DNA from: Gammaproteobacteria bacterium
GTDB lineage: Bacteria; Pseudomonadota; Gammaproteobacteria; JAJDOJ01
NCBI GenBank assembly: GCA_027030565.1
Contig: JALVEU010000126.1
Coordinates: 1 to 13,009, forward strand
Direction: 5' to 3'
DNA length: 13,009 nt
Part shown: positions 1-7,371 of the stretch, one piece after another
How positions within the stretch are numbered: position 1 is the stretch's first letter
Layout: each line of letters opens with the position of its first letter
Program-made: the position numbers and the translations under genes
Notes under the pieces: model-generated
The model's database searches: none
What the model was told of the DNA's origin: nothing
The model's input: only the letters and a program-made list of their open reading frames with translations

Positions 1-1713
1 CCACCATTCGGCGGTCCGTCCGCCGCACAGTCGGCGCTCTGGCACGGATGGCTGCGGCCCCGTGGCCCGAAGGCGGTCGTGGTGGTGCTGGCGATCGGGC
101 TGCTCATGGTCGGTGTCGTCGGCCTGGTCTATGCAACGGGCGGGCTCAAATACGTCTATGCCCACACCATGTACCTGCCCGTGCTGCTCGCCGCACTCGG
201 CTTCGGTGTGCGCGGCGGCGTGCTCGCGGCGCTGGCCGGCGGCCTGCTCCTGGGGCCCTTGGTGCCGCTGGAGGTGGCTACGGGTGAGACCCAGCCGGCC
301 ATCAACTGGCTGTACCGAATCGGGTTCTTCCTGCTCGTGGGCACGGTGGTCGGGGCGGCCTCCACCGCGTTCAAGCGCCACCTGGACTGGCAGGCCTGGA
401 TGCTGCGCCACAATCCGCTCACCGGACTGCCCAACCAGGCGGCGCTGCTGGAGGCCCTGCGTGCCAACCCGGCGGATGCACTGGGCCTCATGGTGGTCCA
501 GATCGACAACCTCCTGGAGATCTCCAACACCCTGGGCTACGAAGCGGTGGACCGGGTGATCCTCACCCTGGCCCGTCGACTGGTGGAGCACCGTCCCCCC
601 GATGCACAGGTCTATCACTACCACCCCGAGCGCCTGGCACTGCTCCTGCCCGGGGCGACCCGGGAGGAGATCGAGGCCGTGGCCCTCGAGCTGCATCCGA
701 TCCTGTCGAGTGCCCTGGAGGTCGATCACGTACCGGTGTACGTGGACATCTATCTGGGCGCCATCGCTCAGGACGGCCACATCGTGCACGGCGACGACCT
801 GGTGAAGAAGGCCGACGCTGCCATGGCCTACGCCCACGACCGCGCCACTGCCTTCGCGCTCTACGACGAAGAGGTGGAGGGCCCGAGTCGCGAAGCCATG
901 TCCCTGCTGGGGGGGCTCCCGGAGGCGATCCGGCGCGGTCACCTGGTGCTGCACTATCAGCCCAAGGTGGACCTCACGCGCCGCAGGATCGTGGGGGTGG
1001 AGGCGCTGCTGCGTTGGAACCACCCGGACCTCGGCCTGCTGCCGCCGGGCAAGTTCGTGCCCATGCTGGAAGGGACGGAGCTGGTCCAGGCGGTGACCCG
1101 CTGGGTGCTTCGCAACGCTTGCCGTCAACTCGCCGAGTGGCGGGCGGCGGGGTTCGATCTCACCGTGGCCGTGAACGTCACGGTGCGTAACCTCATGCAG
1201 GAGGACTTCCATCACTTCGTGGACTCGCATCTGCGCGAATGCGGCGTGCCCGCGAGCGCCCTGGAGATCGAGGTCACCGAGTCCTCGCTCATGGTGGACC
1301 CGCGCCAGGTGCTCCGGGTGCTGGCCGGGCTGCGCCGTCACGGGCATCCCATCGCCATCGACGACTTCGGCACGGGCTACTCCTCGTTGGCCTATCTGGC
1401 CGATTTCCCGGCCACCTCGGTGAAGATCGACCAGGCCTTCGTGCGCGTCATCGAACAGCGCCCGCGCGTGGAGTCCATCGTGCGCCACGCCATCGGCATG
1501 GCCAAGGCCGTAGGCATGCATGTGACGGCAGAAGGCGTGGAGACCGCCTCCGTGGCCGAACGCCTGCAAGCCATGGGCTGCGACTACGGGCAGGGATACT
1601 ATTTTTCGCGCCCCGTGGCCGCGGATGCGCTCATGGCATTGTTCTACGACGAGACCCGCTGGCCGGCTGCGCGCCTGCCCCGGGGTGAAGACGGCCGGGC
1701 TCACCCGGGCTGA
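1..1713 (+). CDS. Membrane-anchored EAL-domain c-di-GMP phosphodiesterase with degenerate GGDEF domain (5' partial)
   Basis: The frame is open to the left edge, so the true start may lie upstream. The first visible start codon is GTG 79, and residue numbers here count from it. About four hydrophobic segments fill residues 1–100, giving an inner-membrane anchor or sensor region. A GGDEF-like domain follows (start motif NPLTGLPN), but the signature position reads HPERL (residues 182–186), so cyclase activity is not expected. The C-terminal EAL domain keeps the residues needed to hydrolyse c-di-GMP to pGpG: the EALLR motif (E308), E401 in VTES, the DDFGTGYSSL loop (D428, D429), K449 in VKID and E485 in AEGVE. 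The likely role is a cytoplasmic-facing phosphodiesterase with a regulatory GGDEF remnant. The input signal is unknown. Its stop overlaps the start of prmB by one base (TGATG), which suggests translational coupling. Confidence 0.88.
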   Translation, partial: PPFGGPSAAQSALWHGWLRPRGPKAVVVVLAIGLLMVGVVGLVYATGGLKYVYAHTMYLPVLLAALGFGVRGGVLAALAGGLLLGPLVPLEVATGETQPAINWLYRIGFFLLVGTVVGAASTAFKRHLDWQAWMLRHNPLTGLPNQAALLEALRANPADALGLMVVQIDNLLEISNTLGYEAVDRVILTLARRLVEHRPPDAQVYHYHPERLALLLPGATREEIEAVALELHPILSSALEVDHVPVYVDIYLGAIAQDGHIVHGDDLVKKADAAMAYAHDRATAFALYDEEVEGPSREAMSLLGGLPEAIRRGHLVLHYQPKVDLTRRRIVGVEALLRWNHPDLGLLPPGKFVPMLEGTELVQAVTRWVLRNACRQLAEWRAAGFDLTVAVNVTVRNLMQEDFHHFVDSHLRECGVPASALEIEVTESSLMVDPRQVLRVLAGLRRHGHPIAIDDFGTGYSSLAYLADFPATSVKIDQAFVRVIEQRPRVESIVRHAIGMAKAVGMHVTAEGVETASVAERLQAMGCDYGQGYYFSRPVAADALMALFYDETRWPAARLPRGEDGRAHPG

Positions 1714-2606
1714 TGGCGCAGCGGCACACCCTGGGCCAGGTGGTGGACCGGGTGGCGGCCCGTTTCGAGTCCGCCGGGCTCTATTTCGGCCATGGTACGG
1801 AGAGCGCCTGGGACGAGGCGGCCTGGCTGGTGCTGCACGTGCTCGGCCTCCCGGTCACCGATCCGGTGCCGATTGATCACCCGGTGGAGCGCGAGTCCTT
1901 GTGCATGATCGACCAACTCGTGGGGGCTCGTATCGGGACGCGCATGCCGCTGGCCTATCTGCTGGGTGAGGCCTGGTTCGCCGGGCGCTCCTACTATGTG
2001 GACGAGCGGGTCCTGGTGCCCCGTTCCCCCATAGCCGAACTCATCGAGCAGCGTTTCGCGCCCTGGCTGCGGCCGGGCCCGGTGGGGCGCGTCCTCGATC
2101 TGTGCGCGGGCAGCGGATGCATCGGGATCGCCTGCGCGCACGCCTTTCCCGAGGCGCAGGTGGATCTGGGCGAGGTCTCGGAGGGTGCCCTGGAGGTCGC
2201 GCGGATCAACATCGCTCGCCACCGGGTGACTGCGCGCGTGAACGCCGTGCGCTCCGACCTCTTCGAGGCCTTCGGTGGCCGGCGTTACGATCTCATCGTG
2301 AGCAATCCCCCCTATGTGCCGCAGGCAGAGCTGGCGGCCCTGCCCGCGGAGTACCGGCGGGAGCCGGCGTTGGGTCTGGCGGCCGGAGCCGACGGGTTGG
2401 ACTTGGTGCGGCGCATCCTGGCCGGGGCCGGTCGCCACCTGACACCGACGGGGCTGCTGGTGGTCGAGGTGGGGGACGGGGCCGAGCGCTTGGAGGCCGC
2501 CTTCCCGCGGGTGCCCTTTCAATGGGTGGCCTTGGAGCGGGGCGGAGAGGGCGTGTTCGTGCTCGATGCGGCCGAGTGTATGCGACTGGCCGGACGGACC
2601 CTCTGA
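1713..2606 (+). CDS. prmB: Ribosomal protein L3 N5-glutamine methyltransferase PrmB
   Basis: This 297-residue protein belongs to the HemK/PrmC glutamine methyltransferase family. It uses S-adenosylmethionine to methylate a glutamine side chain of ribosomal protein L3, a cytoplasmic step in ribosome maturation. The N-terminal domain carries the PrmB-type stretch AGLYFGHGTESAWDEA, which separates it from PrmC, the release-factor methyltransferase. The SAM-binding motif is VLDLCAGSGCIGIA from residue 127, and the catalytic NPPY motif starts at N198. Length is close to the E. coli protein (about 310). The ATG is fused to the preceding stop as TGATG and has no clear Shine–Dalgarno of its own, so translation is probably coupled to the EAL gene. 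The neighbour aroC follows after 15 bases, and this prmB–aroC pairing also occurs in E. coli, which supports the assignment. Confidence 0.93.
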   Translation: MAQRHTLGQVVDRVAARFESAGLYFGHGTESAWDEAAWLVLHVLGLPVTDPVPIDHPVERESLCMIDQLVGARIGTRMPLAYLLGEAWFAGRSYYVDERVLVPRSPIAELIEQRFAPWLRPGPVGRVLDLCAGSGCIGIACAHAFPEAQVDLGEVSEGALEVARINIARHRVTARVNAVRSDLFEAFGGRRYDLIVSNPPYVPQAELAALPAEYRREPALGLAAGADGLDLVRRILAGAGRHLTPTGLLVVEVGDGAERLEAAFPRVPFQWVALERGGEGVFVLDAAECMRLAGRTL

Positions 2607-2612
2607 TACAAT
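2604..2612 (+). promoter_or_regulatory. Possible extended -10 element just before aroC
   Basis: The bases TGATACAAT form an extended -10 (TGn plus TACAAT, five of six matches to TATAAT). The hexamer ends nine bases before the aroC ATG, and a start about seven bases downstream would leave a leader of roughly three nucleotides. No good -35 hexamer is visible 16–18 bases upstream. The TGA of prmB lies inside the element. It may be chance; aroC could simply be read from the upstream operon promoter. Confidence 0.3.
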
Positions 2613-2621
2613 CCGAACCCC

Positions 2622-3731
2622 ATGTCCGGCAACACCTTCGGGAAGCTGTTCACGGTCACCTCGTTCGGCGAGAGCCACGGGCCGGCCATCGGCTGCATCG
2701 TCGACGGCTGTCCTCCCGGCATGCGCCTGTCGGAGGCGGACGTGCAGATGGAGCTCGAGCGGCGTCGGCCGGGCAAGTCCCGGCACACCACGCAACGCCG
2801 CGAGCCGGACCGGGTGCGGATCCTCTCGGGGGTGTTCGAGGGGCGTACCACCGGCACCCCCATTGCCATGGTCATCTACAACCAGGATCAACGCTCCCGG
2901 GACTATGCCGAGATTCAGGACCGGTTCCGTCCGGGGCATGCCGATTACACCTACCTGCAGAAATACGGGCTTCGCGACTACCGCGGCGGTGGTCGGGCCT
3001 CGGCGCGTGAGACGGCCATGCGGGTGGCGGCCGGTGCCGTGGCCAAAAAGTACTTGCGGGAACGCTACGGGGTGGAGATCCGGGGTTTTCTCTCGCAGCT
3101 GGGCCCGTACCGGCCCGCGCGGCTGGACTGGTCGGTGGTCGAAGAGAATCCGTTCTTCTGGCCCGACGCCACCCAGGTGGCGGAGCTCGAGCGGTTCATG
3201 GACGCGCTGCGCAAGGCGGGTGACTCGATCGGGGCACGGGTCACCACCGTGGCCCGGGGGGTGCCGCCGGGTTGGGGGGAGCCGGTCTTCGATCGCCTGG
3301 ACGCCGAGATCGCCCATGCCATGATGAGCATCAACGCGGTGAAGGGTGTGGAACTCGGCGCGGGATTCCGTGCCGTGGAGCAGCGCGGCAGCGAGCATCG
3401 TGACGAGATCACGCCCCAGGGTTTTCTCAGCAACGAGGCCGGCGGTGTCCTGGGGGGGATCTCTTCGGGCCAGGACATCGTGGTGCACATCGCACTCAAA
3501 CCCACTTCCAGTATTCGCGTCCCGGGGCGCAGCATCGACACGCAGGGCCGTCCGGTGGAGGTGGTGACCAAGGGACGCCACGATCCCTGCGTCGGGATCC
3601 GCGCCACGCCCATCGCCGAGGCCATGCTGGCCCTCGTGCTCATGGACCACGCGCTGCGGCACCGCGCCCAGAACGCCGATGTGGACAGCGGCCTGGCCCC
3701 GGTGCCGGCCGGTGTCCACGAGCCGCTCTGA
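2622..3731 (+). CDS. aroC: Chorismate synthase
   Basis: AroC converts 5-enolpyruvylshikimate-3-phosphate to chorismate, the last step of the shikimate pathway and the branch point for aromatic amino acids, folate and quinones. It is a cytoplasmic tetramer that needs reduced FMN. All three family signatures are visible: GESHGPAIGCIVDG near the N-terminus (with H19), GRASARETAMRVAAGA in the middle, and RHDPCVGIRATP near residue 320. H106 in RPGHADYTY matches the second catalytic histidine. At 369 residues it is close to the E. coli enzyme (361). The ATG begins the standard MSGNTFG sequence, so the start is secure even though no Shine–Dalgarno is present. It lies 15 bases after prmB and 32 bases before a transporter gene, probably in one operon. 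Confidence 0.97.
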   Translation: MSGNTFGKLFTVTSFGESHGPAIGCIVDGCPPGMRLSEADVQMELERRRPGKSRHTTQRREPDRVRILSGVFEGRTTGTPIAMVIYNQDQRSRDYAEIQDRFRPGHADYTYLQKYGLRDYRGGGRASARETAMRVAAGAVAKKYLRERYGVEIRGFLSQLGPYRPARLDWSVVEENPFFWPDATQVAELERFMDALRKAGDSIGARVTTVARGVPPGWGEPVFDRLDAEIAHAMMSINAVKGVELGAGFRAVEQRGSEHRDEITPQGFLSNEAGGVLGGISSGQDIVVHIALKPTSSIRVPGRSIDTQGRPVEVVTKGRHDPCVGIRATPIAEAMLALVLMDHALRHRAQNADVDSGLAPVPAGVHEPL

Positions 3732-3763
3732 TCCCGCACCGCGGCCCGACGCGCGCCGTCCCC

Positions 3764-4942
3764 GTGCGGCAGGCATCGGACACGACGCGGATTCCGTACG
3801 TCCGTCTGTCGACGTTCTACTTTTTTTATTTCGCCAGCCTCGGTGCCTTCGTGCCGTTTTGGGGGTTGTATCTCCAGCACCTGGGGCTCTCCGCCTCGCG
3901 GATCGGCGATGCCATGGCGGTGGTGATGGGTACCAAGATCGTGGCCCCCAACCTGTGGGGCTGGATCGCCGATCACCACGGCCACCGGATGCGCATGATC
4001 CGTCTGGCCTCCCTGGCCGCAGCGGTCTGTTTCGCGCCCCTGGCCGTGACCGCCAGCTTCGCGTGGATGCTCCTTTGGCTGGGGCTGTTCGCCTTCTTCT
4101 GGAACGCTGCATTGCCCCAGTTCGAGGCGGTGACGCTCAACCACCTGGGGCCCCGGATCCACCGCTATGCCCGGGTGCGTCTGTGGGGGTCCATCGGCTT
4201 CATTCTGACCGTGGCCGGACTGCCCTGCTGGCTCGGTGGCGAAGGCATCGCCCAACTCCCCCTCATCGTCCTGGCGCTCCTCGCAGGCATCTGGGTCAAC
4301 ACGCTCTGGGTGCCCGACCACACAGGCCTGGCGGCTCCCGGAACCCGTGCCCGGCTGAGCGAAGTGCTGCGTCGGCCGGCCACGCTCGCCCTGCTGGCGG
4401 CCTGCCTCCTTGGGCAGGCGAGCCACGGGCCGTACTACGCGTTTTTCAGCATCTATCTGGAACAGCACGGGTACACACGCGAGGCCGTGGGCCTGTACTG
4501 GGCCTTGGGTGTGGTGGCCGAAGTGGCCGTGTTCTTGGTGATGCATCACGGGCTGGGGCGCTTCGGTGCCGCGCGCATCCTGATCGCCGCCCTGATCCTC
4601 ACGGCCCTGCGCTGGGTGCTGCTGGCGGGGTTCGTGGACCGAACCCCCGTGCTGGTGGCCGCCCAGCTCCTGCATGCGGCCAGTTTCGGACTCCTCCACG
4701 CCTCGGCCATCGACCTGGTGCACCGATTCTTTCCCGGGCGCCTCCAAGGCCGGGGACAGGCGTTGTACTCGAGCACCAGCTTCGGGATGGGGGGTGCCCT
4801 GGGAAGCTTCTATGCCGGTCGGCTCTGGGAATGGATGGGTGGTCCGGGTGTGTTCTTCGTCTCGGCCGCGGTGGCCCTGTTGGCCGCAGCGGTGGCCTGG
4901 CATGGCCTCGGACAGCGGGAGGCTCGCCCCCAGGTCCAGTGA
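3764..4942 (+). CDS. MFS transporter of the LacY/HcaT-like (MFS_1_like) group
   Basis: This 392-residue polytopic membrane protein has about twelve hydrophobic segments, the usual MFS layout. The first helix has the FYFFYFASLGAFVPFWGLYL pattern typical of the family containing 3-phenylpropionate (HcaT) and nucleoside permeases. The loop between helices 2 and 3 reads GWIADHHGHRMRM, a variant of the MFS GxxxDRxGRR motif. Solute and direction of transport cannot be read from the sequence. Its place directly after aroC makes an aromatic or shikimate-related metabolite possible, but that is only inference. The start is GTG at 3764 with no clear Shine–Dalgarno, so the exact N-terminus is uncertain; the protein must begin before the first helix at about residue 17. 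A strong hairpin covers its stop codon. Confidence 0.85.
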   Translation: MRQASDTTRIPYVRLSTFYFFYFASLGAFVPFWGLYLQHLGLSASRIGDAMAVVMGTKIVAPNLWGWIADHHGHRMRMIRLASLAAAVCFAPLAVTASFAWMLLWLGLFAFFWNAALPQFEAVTLNHLGPRIHRYARVRLWGSIGFILTVAGLPCWLGGEGIAQLPLIVLALLAGIWVNTLWVPDHTGLAAPGTRARLSEVLRRPATLALLAACLLGQASHGPYYAFFSIYLEQHGYTREAVGLYWALGVVAEVAVFLVMHHGLGRFGAARILIAALILTALRWVLLAGFVDRTPVLVAAQLLHAASFGLLHASAIDLVHRFFPGRLQGRGQALYSSTSFGMGGALGSFYAGRLWEWMGGPGVFFVSAAVALLAAAVAWHGLGQREARPQVQ

Positions 4943-4952
4943 GCCTCCCGCT
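4914..4952 (+). terminator. Strong 3' hairpin over the transporter stop codon
   Basis: A perfect 11-base inverted repeat (AGCGGGAGGCT at 4914–4924, AGCCTCCCGCT at 4942–4952) flanks a 17-base loop and includes the TGA at 4940–4942. It separates the prmB–aroC–transporter block from the tRNA-Leu promoter, a normal place for transcription to end. There is no T-tract after the stem, so it may act as an mRNA 3' end or stability structure rather than a classical intrinsic terminator. Confidence 0.5.
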
Positions 4953-4981
4953 TACACCCTTCCGGCCCTCACGGGTATAAT
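4951..4981 (+). promoter_or_regulatory. Promoter for tRNA-Leu (and probably tig)
   Basis: A perfect TATAAT at 4976–4981 is followed directly by GCGCGG. Such a GC-rich discriminator is characteristic of stable-RNA promoters under stringent control. The -35 is weak: CTTACA at 4951–4956 matches four of six positions but needs a 19-base spacer. Transcription would start near 4988, leaving about 87 bases of precursor before the mature tRNA. No other convincing promoter is seen before tig. Confidence 0.65.
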
Positions 4982-5073
4982 GCGCGGTCGGTCCAAGCGG
5001 CCTCCGGCGGATCTTCCCGCTGCCACGAGGCACGGGACCGCGCCGCAGGATGCGGGGCTGCCGGACCCGAACA

Positions 5074-5159
<86 letters not shown>

Positions 5160-5186
5160 TTGACCCGCCCACCCGCTGGTTGCGCC

Positions 5187-5199
5187 CGGGGTGTCCCCG
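5187..5199 (+). other. Small GC hairpin between tRNA-Leu and tig
   Basis: CGGGG-TGT-CCCCG forms a five-base-pair stem with a three-base loop, 27 bases after the tRNA CCA end. There is no T-tract. It could help tRNA 3' processing or attenuate read-through into tig, or be chance in GC-rich DNA. Confidence 0.3.
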
Positions 5200-5235
5200 C
5201 TTCACGAATCAACCGTCCAGACAGAGGTTTTTCAG

Positions 5236-6519
5236 ATGCAAGCAACGGTGGAACCCACGGGGGCCCTGGGCCGCAAGATGACCATCCAGGTGCCTGCCGA
5301 GCGGATCGACACGGAGGTGGAAAAACGGCTCAAGGACCTGTCCCGGCGTGTGCGCCTCGACGGGTTCCGGCCGGGCAAGGTGCCCTTGCGGGTGGTCAGG
5401 CAGCGCTTCGGCAGGCAGGTGCTTCAGGAGGTCGCCAGCGAGCTGATGCAAGAGAGCTATGCCGAGGCCTTGCAGGAACACGACCTCAAGCCGGCGGGCA
5501 TGGCCGAGTTCTCCGTGGAGGGCCTGGACTTCCACAAGGACCTCGAGTTCGTCGCCGAGTTCGAGGTTCTCCCCGAGATCACTCCGGCCTCCATGGCGGG
5601 CGTCCGTATCCGCCGCCCCCGGGTGGAGATCACGGAAGAGGATGTGGACCGCGTGATCGAGCGCCTGCGCGAGCAGCGCAAGAGTTGGGAGGCGGTGGAC
5701 CGCCCCGCCCGCATGGGGGACCGGGTGACCTTCGACCTGGAGGCCACGGTGGAAGGCAAGACGTTTGCAGGCGGCAGCGGAAAGGACGTGGTTCTGGAGC
5801 TGGGTGGCGGTCGTTGGGTCCCGGGATTCGACGAGCAGCTCGAGGGCCTGCGTCCCGGCGAACACAAGGCGTTCGACCTGCCGTTCCCCGAGGACCACCA
5901 CAACAAGGACATCGCAGGCAAGACGGTGCACTTCGAAGTGACGCTCAAGCAGGTGGAGGAGCCACGGCTGCCCGAGCTCGACGAGGCCCTGGCCAAGGCA
6001 TTCGGCGTCGAGTCCGGCGGAGTGGAAGAACTTCGCCGACAGGTACGGTCCAATATGGAAAGGGAATTGGAAGAGAAGATTCGGGCGGACCTCAAGGCGC
6101 AGGTCATGGACGCACTGCTGGAGCGCAACCCCGTGGAAGTGCCCGCCGCGCTCGTCAGGCAGGAGATCGAAACCCTGCGCAAGCAGACCATGGAGATGCT
6201 GGGGGTCCAGGACGCCACCCAGTTTCCGGACGAGCGTTTCGAGGAGCAAGCCCGGCGGCGCGTGGCCCTCGGCCTGATCATCGGGGCCATCGTGCGGGAG
6301 CAGGAGCTGAGCCCGGACCCGGACCGCGTGGCCGAAGAGATCGACAAGCTGGCCGAGAGCTACGAGGAGCCCGAGCTGCTCAAGGAGTACTACCGGCGCA
6401 ATCCCGAGGCCCGTCGCGAGGTGGAGGGCAAGGTCCTCGAAGACATGCTCGTGGATACGGTGCTCCAGGAGGCCCGCGTGGAGGAGGAGCCCAAGGCGTT
6501 CCAGGACTACATGGCCTGA
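5236..6519 (+). CDS. tig: Trigger factor, ribosome-bound chaperone and peptidyl-prolyl isomerase
   Basis: Trigger factor docks on ribosomal protein L23 at the exit tunnel and shields nascent chains. The 427-residue product shows all three domains. The N-terminal ribosome-binding domain has the signature loop GFRPGKVP at residues 43–50. An FKBP-like isomerase domain spans roughly residues 155–245 (GDRVTFDLEA to HFEVTLKQV). A helical, charged C-terminal chaperone domain follows. The ATG at 5236 is chosen because it gives the expected MQATVEPTGALGRK N-terminus and has AGAGG eight bases upstream. An in-frame GTG 45 bases earlier would add 15 unrelated residues and is unlikely. It lies 76 bases after tRNA-Leu and 57 before clpP, in the conserved tig–clpP–clpX order. 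Confidence 0.97.
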   Translation: MQATVEPTGALGRKMTIQVPAERIDTEVEKRLKDLSRRVRLDGFRPGKVPLRVVRQRFGRQVLQEVASELMQESYAEALQEHDLKPAGMAEFSVEGLDFHKDLEFVAEFEVLPEITPASMAGVRIRRPRVEITEEDVDRVIERLREQRKSWEAVDRPARMGDRVTFDLEATVEGKTFAGGSGKDVVLELGGGRWVPGFDEQLEGLRPGEHKAFDLPFPEDHHNKDIAGKTVHFEVTLKQVEEPRLPELDEALAKAFGVESGGVEELRRQVRSNMERELEEKIRADLKAQVMDALLERNPVEVPAALVRQEIETLRKQTMEMLGVQDATQFPDERFEEQARRRVALGLIIGAIVREQELSPDPDRVAEEIDKLAESYEEPELLKEYYRRNPEARREVEGKVLEDMLVDTVLQEARVEEEPKAFQDYMA

Positions 6520-6526
6520 GGCCCGG

Positions 6527-6542
6527 CACCGCATGCGCGGTG
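6527..6542 (+). other. Hairpin in the tig–clpP gap
   Basis: CACCGC-ATGC-GCGGTG is a perfect six-base-pair stem with a four-base loop, starting seven bases after the tig stop. It lacks a T-tract, so full termination is unlikely. It could be an mRNA processing or stability point that adjusts tig relative to clpP output. Confidence 0.35.
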
Positions 6543-6576
6543 TACGCAAGCGTTTCATCCCCCAACGGAGACATCG

Positions 6577-7197
6577 ATGACAGAGATCAAGGCCCTCAAT
6601 CTGGTGCCCATGGTCGTGGAGCAGACGGCCCGCGGCGAACGCGCATACGACATCTTCTCCCGTCTGCTCAAGGAGCGGGTGGTATTCATCGTGGGTCCCA
6701 TCGAGGACCACATGGCGAATCTCGTGGTGGCCCAGCTGCTGTTCCTGGAATCGGAGAATCCGGACAAGGACATCTCGCTCTACATCAACTCCCCGGGCGG
6801 TGCCGTCACGGCGGGGATGGCCATCTACGACACCATGCAGTTCATCCGTCCGGACGTGGGCACGCTGTGTGTGGGTCAGGCGGCGAGCATGGGCGCGCTG
6901 CTGCTGGCTGGAGGAGCCAAGGGCAAGCGTTTCGTCCTGCCGCACTCGCGCATCATGATCCACCAGCCCCTGGGTGGGTTCCAGGGACAGGCCACCGACA
7001 TCGACATTCACGCCCGCGAGATCTTGCGCACGCGTGATACGCTCAACCAGATCCTGGCCAAGCACACCGGCCAGCCCATCGAGAAGATCCAGGAGGATAC
7101 CGAGCGCGACAATTTCATGAGCGCCACCGACGCGGTGGAATACGGTCTCGTGGATCAGGTCCTCGACCAGCGCGCACGGCCCGAAAAGGAGCAATGA
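6577..7197 (+). CDS. clpP: ATP-dependent Clp protease proteolytic subunit
   Basis: ClpP is the tetradecameric serine peptidase that degrades proteins fed by ClpX or ClpA in the cytoplasm. The 206-residue product carries the full catalytic triad: S104 in GQAASMGA, H129 in RIMIHQPLGG and D178 in DTERDNF. These equal S111, H136 and D185 of the E. coli precursor with a constant offset of seven. A short N-terminal propeptide precedes the LVPMVVEQ sequence that begins the mature axial loops. The start is well placed, with GGAG six bases upstream. It follows tig by 57 bases and precedes its partner clpX by 174 bases, the standard arrangement. Confidence 0.97.
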   Translation: MTEIKALNLVPMVVEQTARGERAYDIFSRLLKERVVFIVGPIEDHMANLVVAQLLFLESENPDKDISLYINSPGGAVTAGMAIYDTMQFIRPDVGTLCVGQAASMGALLLAGGAKGKRFVLPHSRIMIHQPLGGFQGQATDIDIHAREILRTRDTLNQILAKHTGQPIEKIQEDTERDNFMSATDAVEYGLVDQVLDQRARPEKEQ

Positions 7198-7219
7198 GCC
7201 GAATCTCGACAGCCGGCTC
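7196..7219 (+). other. Weak hairpin over the clpP stop
   Basis: GAGCCG (7196–7201) and CGGCTC (7214–7219) form a six-base-pair stem with a 12-base loop, overlapping the clpP TGA. No T-tract follows. It may mark the 3' end of a clpP message or be incidental. Confidence 0.25.
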
Positions 7220-7312
7220 CTGAGCTAAACTTGGTGGAAACGGCGCCTGGGAGGGCGCGGGCCCGGATGGCGCGACTGGCCGGCAAATGGGCTATTCCAT
7301 AGGGTCGGCGGG

Positions 7313-7341
7313 TTGAAACGGCCTGGCGAACGAGGCATGGT
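7313..7341 (+). promoter_or_regulatory. Tentative clpX promoter
   Basis: TTGAAA at 7313–7318 fits a sigma-70 -35 (five of six) and also the sigma-32 -35 core. Downstream, GGCATGGT around 7334–7341 keeps only the CAT of a sigma-32 -10, or three of six for sigma-70 with a 17-base spacer. The rest of the 174-base clpP–clpX gap holds only weak hairpins. An independent clpX promoter is plausible but not well supported. Confidence 0.25.
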
Positions 7342-7371
7342 TAGTCGGGTATTCCCCTGCAGAGGACCGTC

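Noticed and set aside
3734..3769. CCGCAC/GTGCGG pairing across the aroC–transporter gap that could hide the GTG start
   Set aside because: Only six base pairs over a 24-base loop in GC-rich DNA, which is likely by chance.
5191..5235. Earlier GTG start for tig adding 15 residues
   Set aside because: The extension is not part of trigger factor, and ATG 5236 has a better ribosome-binding site and the conserved N-terminus.
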